Source of the DNA: Mycobacterium colombiense
GTDB taxonomy: Bacteria; Actinomycetota; Actinomycetes; Mycobacteriales; Mycobacteriaceae
Length of the DNA stretch: 64,000 bases
Assembly: GCF_001672755.1 (NCBI RefSeq)
Contig: NZ_LZKI01000052.1
Coordinates: 1 to 64,000, forward strand
Direction: 5' to 3'
Part shown: in pieces, positions 8,568 through 16,610 of the stretch
How positions within the stretch are numbered: position 1 is the stretch's first letter
Layout of the letters: each line of letters begins with the position of its first letter
The notes under the pieces: model-generated
Seen by the model: the letters and a program-made list of their open reading frames with translations, nothing else
What the model was told of the DNA's origin: nothing
Databases searched by the model: none
Translations under genes and position numbers: made by a program

Positions 8568-9766
8568 CCGGGCTGCGCGGCGAGGCGGCCATCGTCGGGA
8601 TCGCGGAGTTGCCCGCCGAACGGCGGCCAACCCGTGCGCCGCTGTTCACCCTCGACCAATACGCGGTGCTGGCGAAGATGGCGATCGAGGACGCCGGAGT
8701 CGACCCCGCCTGTGTCAACGGCCTGCTGACCCACGGCATCGCCGAGTCGGCCATGTTCGCGCCGGCCACCCTGTGCGAATACCTGGATCTGGCCCTGGAT
8801 TTCGGTGAACGCGTGGATCTCGGCGGGGCGACCGCCGCCGGAATGATCTGGCGGGCCGCGGCGGCCGTCGAACTCGGCGTCTGCGAAGCGGCGCTCGCCG
8901 TCGTGCCCGGATCGGGGTCGGTGCCCCGATCCGGGCGCCGACCCCCGCCCGACCCGAATTGGTATGGGGCGTCGTCGAACAACTACGGCTCGCCGCAAGC
9001 CGAATTCGAGATCCCCTACGGCAACGTGGGCCAGAACGCGCCCTACGCACAGATCGCCCAGCGTTACGCGGCGGAATTCGGTTACGACGCCGCCGCGGTC
9101 GCCAAGATCGCCGTCGACCAGCGCACCAACGCGTGCGCGCACCCGGGCGCGGTGTTTCACGGCACCCCGATCACGGTGGACGACGTGTTGGACAGTCCGA
9201 TGATCGCCGACCCGATCCACATGCTGGAAACGGTGATGCGCGTGCACGGGGGAGTGGGCGTGCTGATCGCCAACGCCGACATCGCGCGCCGCTGCCGCCA
9301 CCGCCCGGTGTGGATCAAGGGTTTCGGCGAGCACATCGCCTTCAAGACCCCGACCTATGCCGAGGACCTGCTGTCCACCCCGATCGCGCGCGCGGCCGAC
9401 CGGGCCTTCGCGATGGCCGGGCTGAGCCGGTCCGACGTGGACGTCGCGTCGATCTACGACTGCTACACCATCACGGTGTTGATGAGCCTGGAGGATGCCG
9501 GATTCTGCGCGAAAGGCAAAGGGATGTCCTGGATTACCGAGCACGACCTTTCGTATCGCGGTGACTTCCCGCTCAACACCGCCGGCGGCCAATTGTCGTT
9601 CGGCCAGGCCGGCATGGCCGGCGGCATGCACCATGTGGTCGACGGTGCACGCCAGATCATGGGCCGGGCCGGCGGCGCGCAGGTGACCGACTGCCATACC
9701 GCGTTCGTGAGCGGCAACGGCGGCATCATGAGCGAACAGGTCGCGCTGCTGCTGCGGGGCGACTAG
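8564..9766 (+). CDS. Thiolase-fold lipid-transfer protein (Ltp2-like, putative aldolase)
   Basis: This 400-residue thiolase-fold protein resembles the SCP2-thiolase/Ltp group. The position of the usual nucleophilic Cys reads DLGGATAAGM, with no Cys, so a Claisen thiolase reaction is unlikely. The IYDCYTITVLMSLEDAGF segment carries a Tyr pair where Ltp2-type retro-aldolases have catalytic tyrosines, and TAGGQLSFGQAGMAGGMHH is the typical C-terminal loop. Ltp2 cleaves the sterol side-chain aldol with a DUF35 partner, and a DUF35 gene follows two bases later. I infer a carbon-carbon cleaving retro-aldolase acting after the hydratase. GTG start, overlapping the upstream stop. Confidence 0.85.
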   Translation: MTGLRGEAAIVGIAELPAERRPTRAPLFTLDQYAVLAKMAIEDAGVDPACVNGLLTHGIAESAMFAPATLCEYLDLALDFGERVDLGGATAAGMIWRAAAAVELGVCEAALAVVPGSGSVPRSGRRPPPDPNWYGASSNNYGSPQAEFEIPYGNVGQNAPYAQIAQRYAAEFGYDAAAVAKIAVDQRTNACAHPGAVFHGTPITVDDVLDSPMIADPIHMLETVMRVHGGVGVLIANADIARRCRHRPVWIKGFGEHIAFKTPTYAEDLLSTPIARAADRAFAMAGLSRSDVDVASIYDCYTITVLMSLEDAGFCAKGKGMSWITEHDLSYRGDFPLNTAGGQLSFGQAGMAGGMHHVVDGARQIMGRAGGAQVTDCHTAFVSGNGGIMSEQVALLLRGD

Positions 9767-9768
9767 CC

Positions 9769-10170
9769 ATGGCCCGCCCCATTCCCGAGCCCACGCCCGT
9801 CTCGCGGCCGTTCTGGGACGGCCTGGCGCAGCACCGGATCCTGGTGCAGTACTCGCCGTCGGCACAGCGCTACGTGTTCTATCCGCGCACGCTGGCCCCG
9901 GGCACCCTGGCCGACGATCTGGAATGGCGCGAGATCGACGGCGCCGGAACGCTGTACACCTTCACGATCGCCCGCCGGCCCACCGGACCGCCGTGGCAAG
10001 ACGCGTTGCCCCAGCTGCTCGCGGTGGTGCAGTGGGATGTCGGGCCGAAGTTCAGCACCGAGCTGGTCGACGTCGACCCGGGCGACATCCGGATCGGGAT
10101 GCGGGTGCAGCCGGTGTTCTACGATCTGCCAGAAGAGGGCATCACCCTCCTGAGATATCGGCCCGCATGA
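9769..10170 (+). CDS. DUF35 OB-fold protein with no zinc-ribbon cysteines
   Basis: This 133-residue acyl-CoA-associated OB-fold (DUF35) protein starts with PVSRPFWDGLAQHRILVQ, the usual N-terminal helix. It continues with EWREIDGAGTLYTFTIARRP and an OB barrel ending in RVQPVFYDLPEEG. DUF35 partners of thiolases normally carry a four-Cys zinc ribbon between the helix and the barrel. Here that segment reads QYSPSAQRYVFYPRTLAPG, and there is no cysteine anywhere in the protein. It follows the Ltp2-like gene by two bases and should be its partner. Loss of zinc binding is visible; loss of function is not implied. Confidence 0.82.
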   Translation: MARPIPEPTPVSRPFWDGLAQHRILVQYSPSAQRYVFYPRTLAPGTLADDLEWREIDGAGTLYTFTIARRPTGPPWQDALPQLLAVVQWDVGPKFSTELVDVDPGDIRIGMRVQPVFYDLPEEGITLLRYRPA

Positions 10171-10197
10171 CCTTGGGCGACGAGGTCGGAGGTGCAC

Positions 10198-11160
10198 ATG
10201 GATGACCCGGTCAACGGCGTAGTGCAGGCGATGCTCGATCAGTTGAATGCCGGATTCCCGCGCGTCGAGCACCTGACCGGTCCGCAGGCGCGCGCCGCGG
10301 TGGCGCAGCGGCGCATCCCGGTCGAGAACCTCGACGACGTCCGCAGCGCCACCGACCGCGTGGTTCCGGGGCCCGGCGGCGCGGTCGCGGTACGTGTCTA
10401 CGAGCCGCACGGCGAGCCGTCGGCGGAGCGTGCCGCGATCGTGTTCTACCACGGCGGCGGATTCGTCTTCTGCGACATCGAATCTCACGACGGGTTCTGC
10501 CGGGCCCTGGCGCGCGGCAGCCAGGCCGTGGTGGTCTCGGTCGATTACCGCCTGGCCCCCGAGCATGCCGCCCCGGCTGCGGCGCTCGACGCGTTCGCGG
10601 TGTTTGGCTGGGCGGTCGAGCACGCGGCCGAGCTGGGCATCGACGCCGCACGCACCGCGGTCGCCGGCGACAGTGCCGGCGGCAACCTGGCCGCGGTCAC
10701 CGCCATCCTCTGCCGCGACCGCGGCGCCACCCCACCCGCCGCGCAGTTGCTGATCTATCCGGCGATCGATCCGAGCTTCGACACCGACAGCTATCACCGC
10801 TACGCGACGGGCTACTTCAACACCCGCGCCGCGATGCAGTGGTACTGGAACCAATACCTCGGCGCGCAAACGGTTTTCGATCCGCCCTATCTGGTGGCCC
10901 CGGCCCGCGCCGACAGCCATGCGGGCCTGCCGCCCGCGGTGATCGTGACGGCAGGGCTCGATCCCCTGCACAGCGAGGGCTGTGACTACGCCCGCCGGTT
11001 GCGTGGCGCGGGAGTGCCCGTCGTGCACCGGGACTTTCCCGGGCTGTTCCACGGCTTCATGACGATGCAAACGTTTCCGCCGGCGGCGTCGGCGCAGCAT
11101 CTGGTCTGCGCCGACTTGCGCGAGTTGCTGCATCCGGCGGACCGGAGCGCGGCGTCGTGA
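10198..11160 (+). CDS. HSL-family esterase
   Basis: This 320-residue alpha/beta-hydrolase has YHGGGFVF (oxyanion hole, HGGG 85-88) and GDSAGGN (nucleophile Ser159). AGLDPLHSEG supplies the acid and FPGLFHGF the catalytic His. ATG 10198 is preferred over GTG 10192 because GGAGG sits at 10188-10192. The product should be a cytoplasmic carboxylesterase. Directly followed by a Baeyer-Villiger-type enzyme with a 4-bp overlap, it is well placed to hydrolyse the ester or lactone that such an enzyme makes. That role is inferred from context. Confidence 0.88.
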   Translation: MDDPVNGVVQAMLDQLNAGFPRVEHLTGPQARAAVAQRRIPVENLDDVRSATDRVVPGPGGAVAVRVYEPHGEPSAERAAIVFYHGGGFVFCDIESHDGFCRALARGSQAVVVSVDYRLAPEHAAPAAALDAFAVFGWAVEHAAELGIDAARTAVAGDSAGGNLAAVTAILCRDRGATPPAAQLLIYPAIDPSFDTDSYHRYATGYFNTRAAMQWYWNQYLGAQTVFDPPYLVAPARADSHAGLPPAVIVTAGLDPLHSEGCDYARRLRGAGVPVVHRDFPGLFHGFMTMQTFPPAASAQHLVCADLRELLHPADRSAAS

Positions 11161-12752
11161 CCGAAGACAGCGACGTCATCATCATCGGCGCCGGGTTCGC
11201 CGGGCTCTACGCCGTGCACCGGGCCGCCTCGGCGGGCCTCTCGGTGACCGCCCTCGAGGCCGCGCCCGACGTGGGCGGCACCTGGTACTGGAACCGTTAC
11301 CCGGGCGCACGCTGCGACGTCGAAAGTGTGGACTACTCTTACTCTTTCGACGAGGAGCTGCAACGGAGCTGGCAGTGGACCGAACGCTTCGCCGCCCAAC
11401 CCGAAATCCTGGCCTACCTGCGGCACGTCGCCGACCGTTTCGATCTGCGCCGCCACTACCGATTCGGGGTCGACGTCGTCGGTGCCACGTTCGAGCGGGG
11501 ATGCTGGCATGTCGACACCGCGGCCGGGGAGAGCTATGCCGCACAGTTCCTGCTCTGCGCGACCGGTTGCCTGTCGGCGGTGAACCGGCCCAATATCCCG
11601 GGCGCCGAGACGTTCTCGGGCGAGGTGTATTTCACGGCGGCCTGGCCGCGCGAGGATCCGGAGCTGCGCGGCAAGCGGGTGGGCCTGATCGGCACGGGAT
11701 CGTCGGGCATCCAGGTGGCGCCGATCATCGCCGCGAACGCCGATCACCTGGTGGTATTCCAGCGGTCCGCGAACTACACCATCCCGATGCCCAATCGGCC
11801 GTGGTCGGCCGAGGAGCAACGAGAAATTCAGGAGCAGTATCCCGAGCGTCGCCGGGTCTCCGCCTACGCCGCCGCGGGCACACCGCACGGCACCTACCAC
11901 AAGAACGCCCTGGACACCGAGGCCCACGAGCGGTCCGAGGCGCTGTGGAAGCGCTGGCGCGAAGGCGGCGTCCTGTTCGCCAAGACGTTCCCCGACCAGA
12001 CCAGCGACCTGTCCGCCAACGACGTCGCCAGGGTCTTCGCCGAGGAGCGGATCCGGGAGATCGTCGCCGATCCCGTCGTCGCAACGGATCTCATCCCGGT
12101 TGATCACCCGATCGGAACAAAGCGGATCTGCACCGACGACGGCTACTACGCCACCTTCAACCGCGACAACGTTCGGCTGGTGAACCTGCGCCGCGAGCCC
12201 ATCGAGGCGATCACCGCCGACAGCGTACGCACCGGCGAAGCGACATATCCCTGCGACGTGCTCATCTTTGCGACCGGCTTCGACGCCATGACCGGGGCGC
12301 TGACCCGAATCGACCCGAAAGGGCCTGGGGGACAACGACTGCGCGACGTCTGGGCCGACGGCCCGGTGACCTTCCTCGGCCTGATGGTGCCGGGGCTGCC
12401 CAACCTGTTCACCGTCAGCGGGCCGGGCAGCCCCTCGGTGCTGGCGAACATGGTGCTGCACGCCGAGGTTCAGGTCGACTGGGTCATCGATCTGGTGCGG
12501 GCGGCGCGGCGCCAAGGGGTGAGCGAGGTCGAGCCACGCCGCGACGCGGCGCTCGCCTGGACCCGGCACGTGGGCCAGGCGGCCGACCGGACGCTGTTCC
12601 CCAAGGCTGCGTCCTCGTGGTACCTGGGCGCCAACATCGAGGGCAAGAAGCGCGTCTTCATGCCCTACATCGGCGGCTTCGGCACCTACCGGCGCCACTG
12701 CGACCGGGTGGCCCACAACGATTACGCGGGGCTGGTGCTGACCACCCGATGA
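11157..12752 (+). CDS. Baeyer-Villiger-type flavin monooxygenase with altered fingerprint
   Basis: This 531-residue protein has the two-dinucleotide-fold layout of class B flavin monooxygenases. The FAD motif GAGFAGL lies at 11-17, GGTWYWNRYPGARCDVE at 40-56, the NADPH motif GTGSSGIQ at 179-186, and GTKRICTDDGYYATFNRDNV later. The Baeyer-Villiger fingerprint F-x-G-x3-H-x3-W-P is present at 153-164 as FSGEVYFTAAWP, so the His is Phe159. Members convert ketones to esters or lactones using NADPH and O2. Whether the His change alters activity is not known from sequence. GTG start overlaps the esterase stop (4 bp). Residues around the second Rossmann fold are otherwise well kept. Confidence 0.88.
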   Translation: MTEDSDVIIIGAGFAGLYAVHRAASAGLSVTALEAAPDVGGTWYWNRYPGARCDVESVDYSYSFDEELQRSWQWTERFAAQPEILAYLRHVADRFDLRRHYRFGVDVVGATFERGCWHVDTAAGESYAAQFLLCATGCLSAVNRPNIPGAETFSGEVYFTAAWPREDPELRGKRVGLIGTGSSGIQVAPIIAANADHLVVFQRSANYTIPMPNRPWSAEEQREIQEQYPERRRVSAYAAAGTPHGTYHKNALDTEAHERSEALWKRWREGGVLFAKTFPDQTSDLSANDVARVFAEERIREIVADPVVATDLIPVDHPIGTKRICTDDGYYATFNRDNVRLVNLRREPIEAITADSVRTGEATYPCDVLIFATGFDAMTGALTRIDPKGPGGQRLRDVWADGPVTFLGLMVPGLPNLFTVSGPGSPSVLANMVLHAEVQVDWVIDLVRAARRQGVSEVEPRRDAALAWTRHVGQAADRTLFPKAASSWYLGANIEGKKRVFMPYIGGFGTYRRHCDRVAHNDYAGLVLTTR

Positions 12753-12776
12753 CGGCGTCGAAGAGGAAGTGAACCC

Positions 12777-14372
12777 GTGCCGGAGACGGTTCAGCAGCTA
12801 CTGCGGCAACGTCGCGATGATGACGCCCCGGCGCTCGCCCACGGCGACCAGACGTGGACCTGGCGCGAGCACCTCGCCGAGGCGGAGGCGGAGGCCGCGG
12901 CGCTCATCAAGCTCGCGGACCCGGCACGGCCGCTCCATGTCGGTGCGGTACTGGGCAATTCGCCGGCCATGTTGCGGTCCATGGCCGCGGCCGCGCTCGG
13001 CGGCTACGTATTGTGCGGCATCAACACCACGCGGCGCGGAGGCGGGTTGCTGGCCGACATCCGGCGATCCGACTGCCAGATGCTGCTCGTCGACCCCGAC
13101 CACCTGGAACTGCTGGATGGGTTGGACCTCAACGGTATTCAGGTGCTCGATGTGACCGGCGCACGCTACGCCCAAGCCGTCGCCGCGGCGCCACCGCTGA
13201 TCCCCGTGCGCGAGGTGGCGGCCGCCGACACCCTGATGATGATCTTCACCTCGGGCACCAGCGGTGACCCGAAGGTGGTGCGGTTCGCCCACGGCATGGC
13301 GGTCATGTGCGGCGCCAGCCTGATCTATCAATACGGAGTCACCGCCGACGACGTCTGCTACCTGGCGATGCCGCTCTTTCATTCCAACGGTGTCGCCGCC
13401 GGGTGGTCGGTCGCCATCGGCTGCGGCGCCACCATGGTGCCGGCCCGATTTTCGCCGACCCGTTTTCTCGACGACGTCCGCCGCTACCGGGTGACATACG
13501 TGAACTACGTCGGCAAGCCGCTGGCCTTGATCCTGTCCACTCCCGAGCGTCCCGACGACGCGGAAAACACCCTGCGGGTGGCATTCGGCAACGAGGCCAC
13601 CGATCGCGATATCACCGAATTCGCAAGGCGTTTCGGGTGTCGGGTCGTCGACAGCTTCGGCTCCAGTGAATTCGCGGTAATCGTGGTGCGCGAAGACGGC
13701 ACCCCGCCAGGCTCCATCGGCAAACCGTACCCGGGCGTGAGCATCTACAACTCGACGACGCTGCGCGAGTGCGAGGCCGCGCGGTTCGACGAGCACGGGG
13801 CGCTGACCAATTTCGATGACGCGGTCGGTGAACTCGTCAACACCCAGGGCGCGGGCCCGTTCGCCGGCTACTACAACGATCCGGGCGCCACCGCCGAGCG
13901 GATGCGGCACGGGATGTACTGGTCGGGCGATCTGGCCTACCGCGACGCGGACGGCTGGATCTATCTCGCCGGTCGGACCGCCGACTGGATGCGGGTGGAC
14001 GGGGAGAACCTGGCCGCCGGCCCGATCGAGCGGATTCTGGCGCGGCTGCCCGACGTCAGCCAGGTCGCCGTCTATGCGGTCCCCGACGACCGGGTGGGCG
14101 ACCAGGTGATGGCCGCCCTGGTGCTGCGGCCCGGGGCAAGCCTGAACCCGGATGATTTCGAGAAATTCCTCGCCGCCCAGGCCGACCTGTCGCCGAAGGC
14201 GTGGCCGCGTCACGTCCGCATCAACGATCAGCTGCCCGCGACCGCGACGAACAAGATCCTCAAGCGAGCGCTGATCGCCGCGGGTGTCACCGCGCAGGAC
14301 GGCCTGTTGTGGACCCGGCCCGCGCGCGGTACCAGCTACGCGCCGGTGGGCGACATCGCCGACGGCCGTTAG
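12777..14372 (+). CDS. Acyl-CoA synthetase, FadD17-like
   Basis: This 531-residue ANL-superfamily ligase has the P-loop MIFTSGTSGDPKVV near 160 and YLAMPLFHSNGVAAGW. It also has VDSFGSSEFAV (A5-like), GMYWSGDLAYRDADGW (A7), RTADWMRVDGENL (A8) and a C-terminal lysine in TATNKILKR. It activates a carboxylic acid with ATP and CoA. Its wording is closest, as I recall, to M. tuberculosis FadD17, a ligase associated with sterol side-chain catabolism. It is the last gene of the operon and could activate the acid freed by the esterase. GTG 12777 follows a purine-rich AGAGGAAG. A hairpin lies just after its stop. Confidence 0.88.
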   Translation: MPETVQQLLRQRRDDDAPALAHGDQTWTWREHLAEAEAEAAALIKLADPARPLHVGAVLGNSPAMLRSMAAAALGGYVLCGINTTRRGGGLLADIRRSDCQMLLVDPDHLELLDGLDLNGIQVLDVTGARYAQAVAAAPPLIPVREVAAADTLMMIFTSGTSGDPKVVRFAHGMAVMCGASLIYQYGVTADDVCYLAMPLFHSNGVAAGWSVAIGCGATMVPARFSPTRFLDDVRRYRVTYVNYVGKPLALILSTPERPDDAENTLRVAFGNEATDRDITEFARRFGCRVVDSFGSSEFAVIVVREDGTPPGSIGKPYPGVSIYNSTTLRECEAARFDEHGALTNFDDAVGELVNTQGAGPFAGYYNDPGATAERMRHGMYWSGDLAYRDADGWIYLAGRTADWMRVDGENLAAGPIERILARLPDVSQVAVYAVPDDRVGDQVMAALVLRPGASLNPDDFEKFLAAQADLSPKAWPRHVRINDQLPATATNKILKRALIAAGVTAQDGLLWTRPARGTSYAPVGDIADGR

Positions 14373-14391
14373 CGGGCGGCCTCAGCCCGCT
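14371..14391. terminator. Bidirectional hairpin between convergent genes
   Basis: AGCGGGC at 14371-14377 pairs perfectly with GCCCGCT at 14385-14391 across a 7-nt loop. It covers the stop of the FadD17-like gene and the stop of the convergent membrane-protein gene. There is no T-tract, as is common for mycobacterial hairpin terminators. The call rests on symmetry and position only. Confidence 0.55.
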
Positions 14392-15254
14392 TCCTCGGCT
14401 GGCGCAGGTTCGGGCGCTTCGCCGAAGCGCGCGAGCACCAGAGTTCCGGACACGGCGACGGCGAACCCCACGATCACCAGCCAGCCGAGCCCGTCGCGCG
14501 CGGTGTCACCCAGCCACACCACCCCGACGAACGCGGGCGCCAGAGTTTCTCCGACCACCATTCCCGCGACGGCCGTGGTCACCGATCCGCGGTGCAACGC
14601 CGAGGTGAGCAACAGAAACCCCGCGGCGCCCCCCGCGGCGGCCGCGTAGAGGGCGGGGTTGGTGTAGAACGAGCGTTTGCTGGGATCGATCGCGTCGATC
14701 AGGCGCACGCCCACCTCGACGACGCCGAAGCCGCTTCCGGCGCCCAGCCCCAGTGCGAGCGCACGGGCGCGGTCGGAGAGGCGCCCCGCGGCGGCGCCGC
14801 CGACGAAGATCGCGGCCACCACGCCCAGTAGGGCCCAGCCGAGCCCGGCCGGGGCGTGCCGGAAGTGGCCCGGTCCGGCGGCCAGGGCGAGGACGACCAG
14901 GCTGACGCAGACGACGCCGACGGCCGCCCACTCGGCCGACGACAAGCGCGCCGACAGCACCCACGCCGCGGCGACGCCGGTGACCGCGATCGAGGCGGCC
15001 AGCGCCGCCGCGACCATATAGATCGGGACCAGGCGCAGCGCCGCGACCTGCAGCGCAAACCCGGCGACGTCCAGGCCGACACCGACCAGGTAGCGCCACT
15101 GCCGCACAGCGCGCAACAGCAATACCGCGTCCACACCCGAGCCGCTGCCGGCTTCCACCTCGCGCGTCCCCGCCGCTTGCAGCACGGTCGCCGTCCCATA
15201 GCAAAGCGAGCAGCCCAGCGCGAGGAGGAAGCCGATCAGCACATCCACCGACAC
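14382..15254 (-). CDS. DMT-superfamily membrane protein (EamA-like)
   Basis: This roughly 290-residue, very hydrophobic protein has about nine to ten predicted helices, beginning VDVLIGFLLALGCSLCYGTA. The pattern of short helices separated by Arg/Ser/Gly loops is that of the drug/metabolite transporter superfamily; mycobacterial relatives are annotated as hypothetical integral membrane proteins. The open frame extends to an ATG at 15416, but the first 54 residues of that longer form are polar and unlike the family, so I place the start at GTG 15254 (GTG 15248 also possible). It is convergent with the catabolic operon. Substrate unknown. Confidence 0.72.
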   Translation of the reverse strand: MSVDVLIGFLLALGCSLCYGTATVLQAAGTREVEAGSGSGVDAVLLLRAVRQWRYLVGVGLDVAGFALQVAALRLVPIYMVAAALAASIAVTGVAAAWVLSARLSSAEWAAVGVVCVSLVVLALAAGPGHFRHAPAGLGWALLGVVAAIFVGGAAAGRLSDRARALALGLGAGSGFGVVEVGVRLIDAIDPSKRSFYTNPALYAAAAGGAAGFLLLTSALHRGSVTTAVAGMVVGETLAPAFVGVVWLGDTARDGLGWLVIVGFAVAVSGTLVLARFGEAPEPAPAEEAG

Positions 15255-15474
15255 TAGGCGCCGCGACGGGCGGCCCGCGCGGCGGATGACCTCGCGAAAC
15301 AGCTGAACAAACGTTTGGGCGCCCCTGGCCCGGGGCACCTCACAGGTATCTGTCGACAAGCCCAAAACCGAGTGACCAGCGGTCAGTGAACGGCCGAGTG
15401 GTATCGGCGCGCTCATTATTCATTTGTTTAGCGTTGTGCAGCAACAAGATTCAAAATTGCGTTTAAGTTCGGTG

Positions 15475-15484
15475 CACAGCTGTG
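15475..15484. promoter_or_regulatory. Palindrome CACAGCTGTG upstream of the reductase/desaturase operon
   Basis: A perfect 10-bp palindrome lies 12 bases before the ATG of the ferredoxin reductase-like gene. The preceding 60 bases are unusually AT-rich for this genome, as expected for a promoter. The position would suit an operator for a TetR-type repressor, but the binding protein is unknown. Confidence 0.4.
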
Positions 15485-15496
15485 TACTCTGTCGAC

Positions 15497-16594
15497 ATGG
15501 CTGAACGCGGTGCTGAGCCCCAAGTCCCATGGGGACGTCGGTGGTTCCTGCGAGCGGTGCGGCGGCTGTTCAGCCCGCTACAGCCCGACGATTACCTCGA
15601 GATGATCAACCCGCTCTGGACCACCAAGGAGCTGCGCGGGAAGGTCGAGGGCATCGAGGCGCAAGGCTCGGAAGCAGCCAGCGTTCTGATTCGCCCGGGA
15701 TACGAGTGGCCCGGCCATAAGCCCGGTCAGTACGTACGCCTCGGGGTGGTGATCGACGGTGTTTACCACTGGCGCGCGTACTCGCTGACTTCGGACCCCA
15801 GGCCCCAAGACGGGCTGATCAGCGTCACGCCAAAGAGGGTCGACGGCGGAGTCGTTTCGCCGTATCTGGTGCACAAGATCCAGCCGGGGGATCTGGTCCG
15901 GCTGGGCGAGATCGAAGGCGTTTTCACGCTGCCCGAGCCCGTGCCGGCCAAGATGCTGTTCATCAGTGCCGGAAGCGGCATCACGCCGATCATCAGCATG
16001 CTGCGCGACCTCGACCATCGCGACGAACTGCGAGACGCGGTGGTCATTCATTCCGCGCGGACTCGCGAACAGGCCATGTTTTTGCCCGCCTTGGAAGAGT
16101 TGAAGGAACGTCACGAGGGAATGACGCTGGATCTGCGCCTGACCTCCGAGCAGGGGCGACTGACACCCGAGGACCTCGATGACGTGTGCCCGGACTGGCG
16201 CGAACGCGAGGCATTCTGTTCGGGCCCCGGCGAGATGCTCGATGCGCTGATCGAGCACTGGGAAGCCAATGGGGACTGCGAGCGCCTGCACTTCGAGCGG
16301 TTCCAGCCCAAGATCGGCGGCGACGCCAACGCCGGCGAGGGCGGCACCGTCTGCTTCCTCGACAGCGACAAGGAAGTCGAATGTGACGGCGGCACATCAA
16401 TTCTCGAGGCCGGCGAGAAGGCCGGTCTCAATCTCGCGTTCGGCTGTCGAATCGGAATTTGTCATACCTGTGTCGGCACGCTGAAGTCGGGCAAGTTACG
16501 TGACCTGCGCTCGGGCGACGTGATCGAGCCGACGGAACAAGACGTGCGGATCTGCATCAACACCGCCGAAGGCGACGTCGAACTCGAACTGTGA
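15497..16594 (+). CDS. Ferredoxin reductase-like electron-transfer protein
   Basis: This 365-residue flavoprotein combines an FAD-binding barrel (RAYSLTS 93-99), an NAD(P)-binding domain (ISAGSGITP about 156-164, CSGP 241-244) and a C-terminal plant-type [2Fe-2S] domain. The cluster ligands are Cys317, Cys322, Cys325 and Cys353. It should carry electrons from NAD(P)H to a membrane oxygenase. The architecture is that of M. tuberculosis Rv3230c, the partner of stearoyl-CoA desaturase DesA3, and a DesA3-like gene follows 16 bases downstream. ATG 15497 is chosen over GTG 15482. No clear Shine-Dalgarno sequence precedes it, so a leaderless transcript is possible. Confidence 0.9.
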   Translation: MAERGAEPQVPWGRRWFLRAVRRLFSPLQPDDYLEMINPLWTTKELRGKVEGIEAQGSEAASVLIRPGYEWPGHKPGQYVRLGVVIDGVYHWRAYSLTSDPRPQDGLISVTPKRVDGGVVSPYLVHKIQPGDLVRLGEIEGVFTLPEPVPAKMLFISAGSGITPIISMLRDLDHRDELRDAVVIHSARTREQAMFLPALEELKERHEGMTLDLRLTSEQGRLTPEDLDDVCPDWREREAFCSGPGEMLDALIEHWEANGDCERLHFERFQPKIGGDANAGEGGTVCFLDSDKEVECDGGTSILEAGEKAGLNLAFGCRIGICHTCVGTLKSGKLRDLRSGDVIEPTEQDVRICINTAEGDVELEL

Positions 16595-16610
16595 TCGAAA
16601 GGAGCGGCTT

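Noticed and set aside
15255..15416. Longer N-terminus for the DMT-like membrane protein (ATG 15416)
   Set aside because: The extra 54 residues are polar and unlike the family. The first transmembrane helix begins at the proposed GTG starts 15254/15248.
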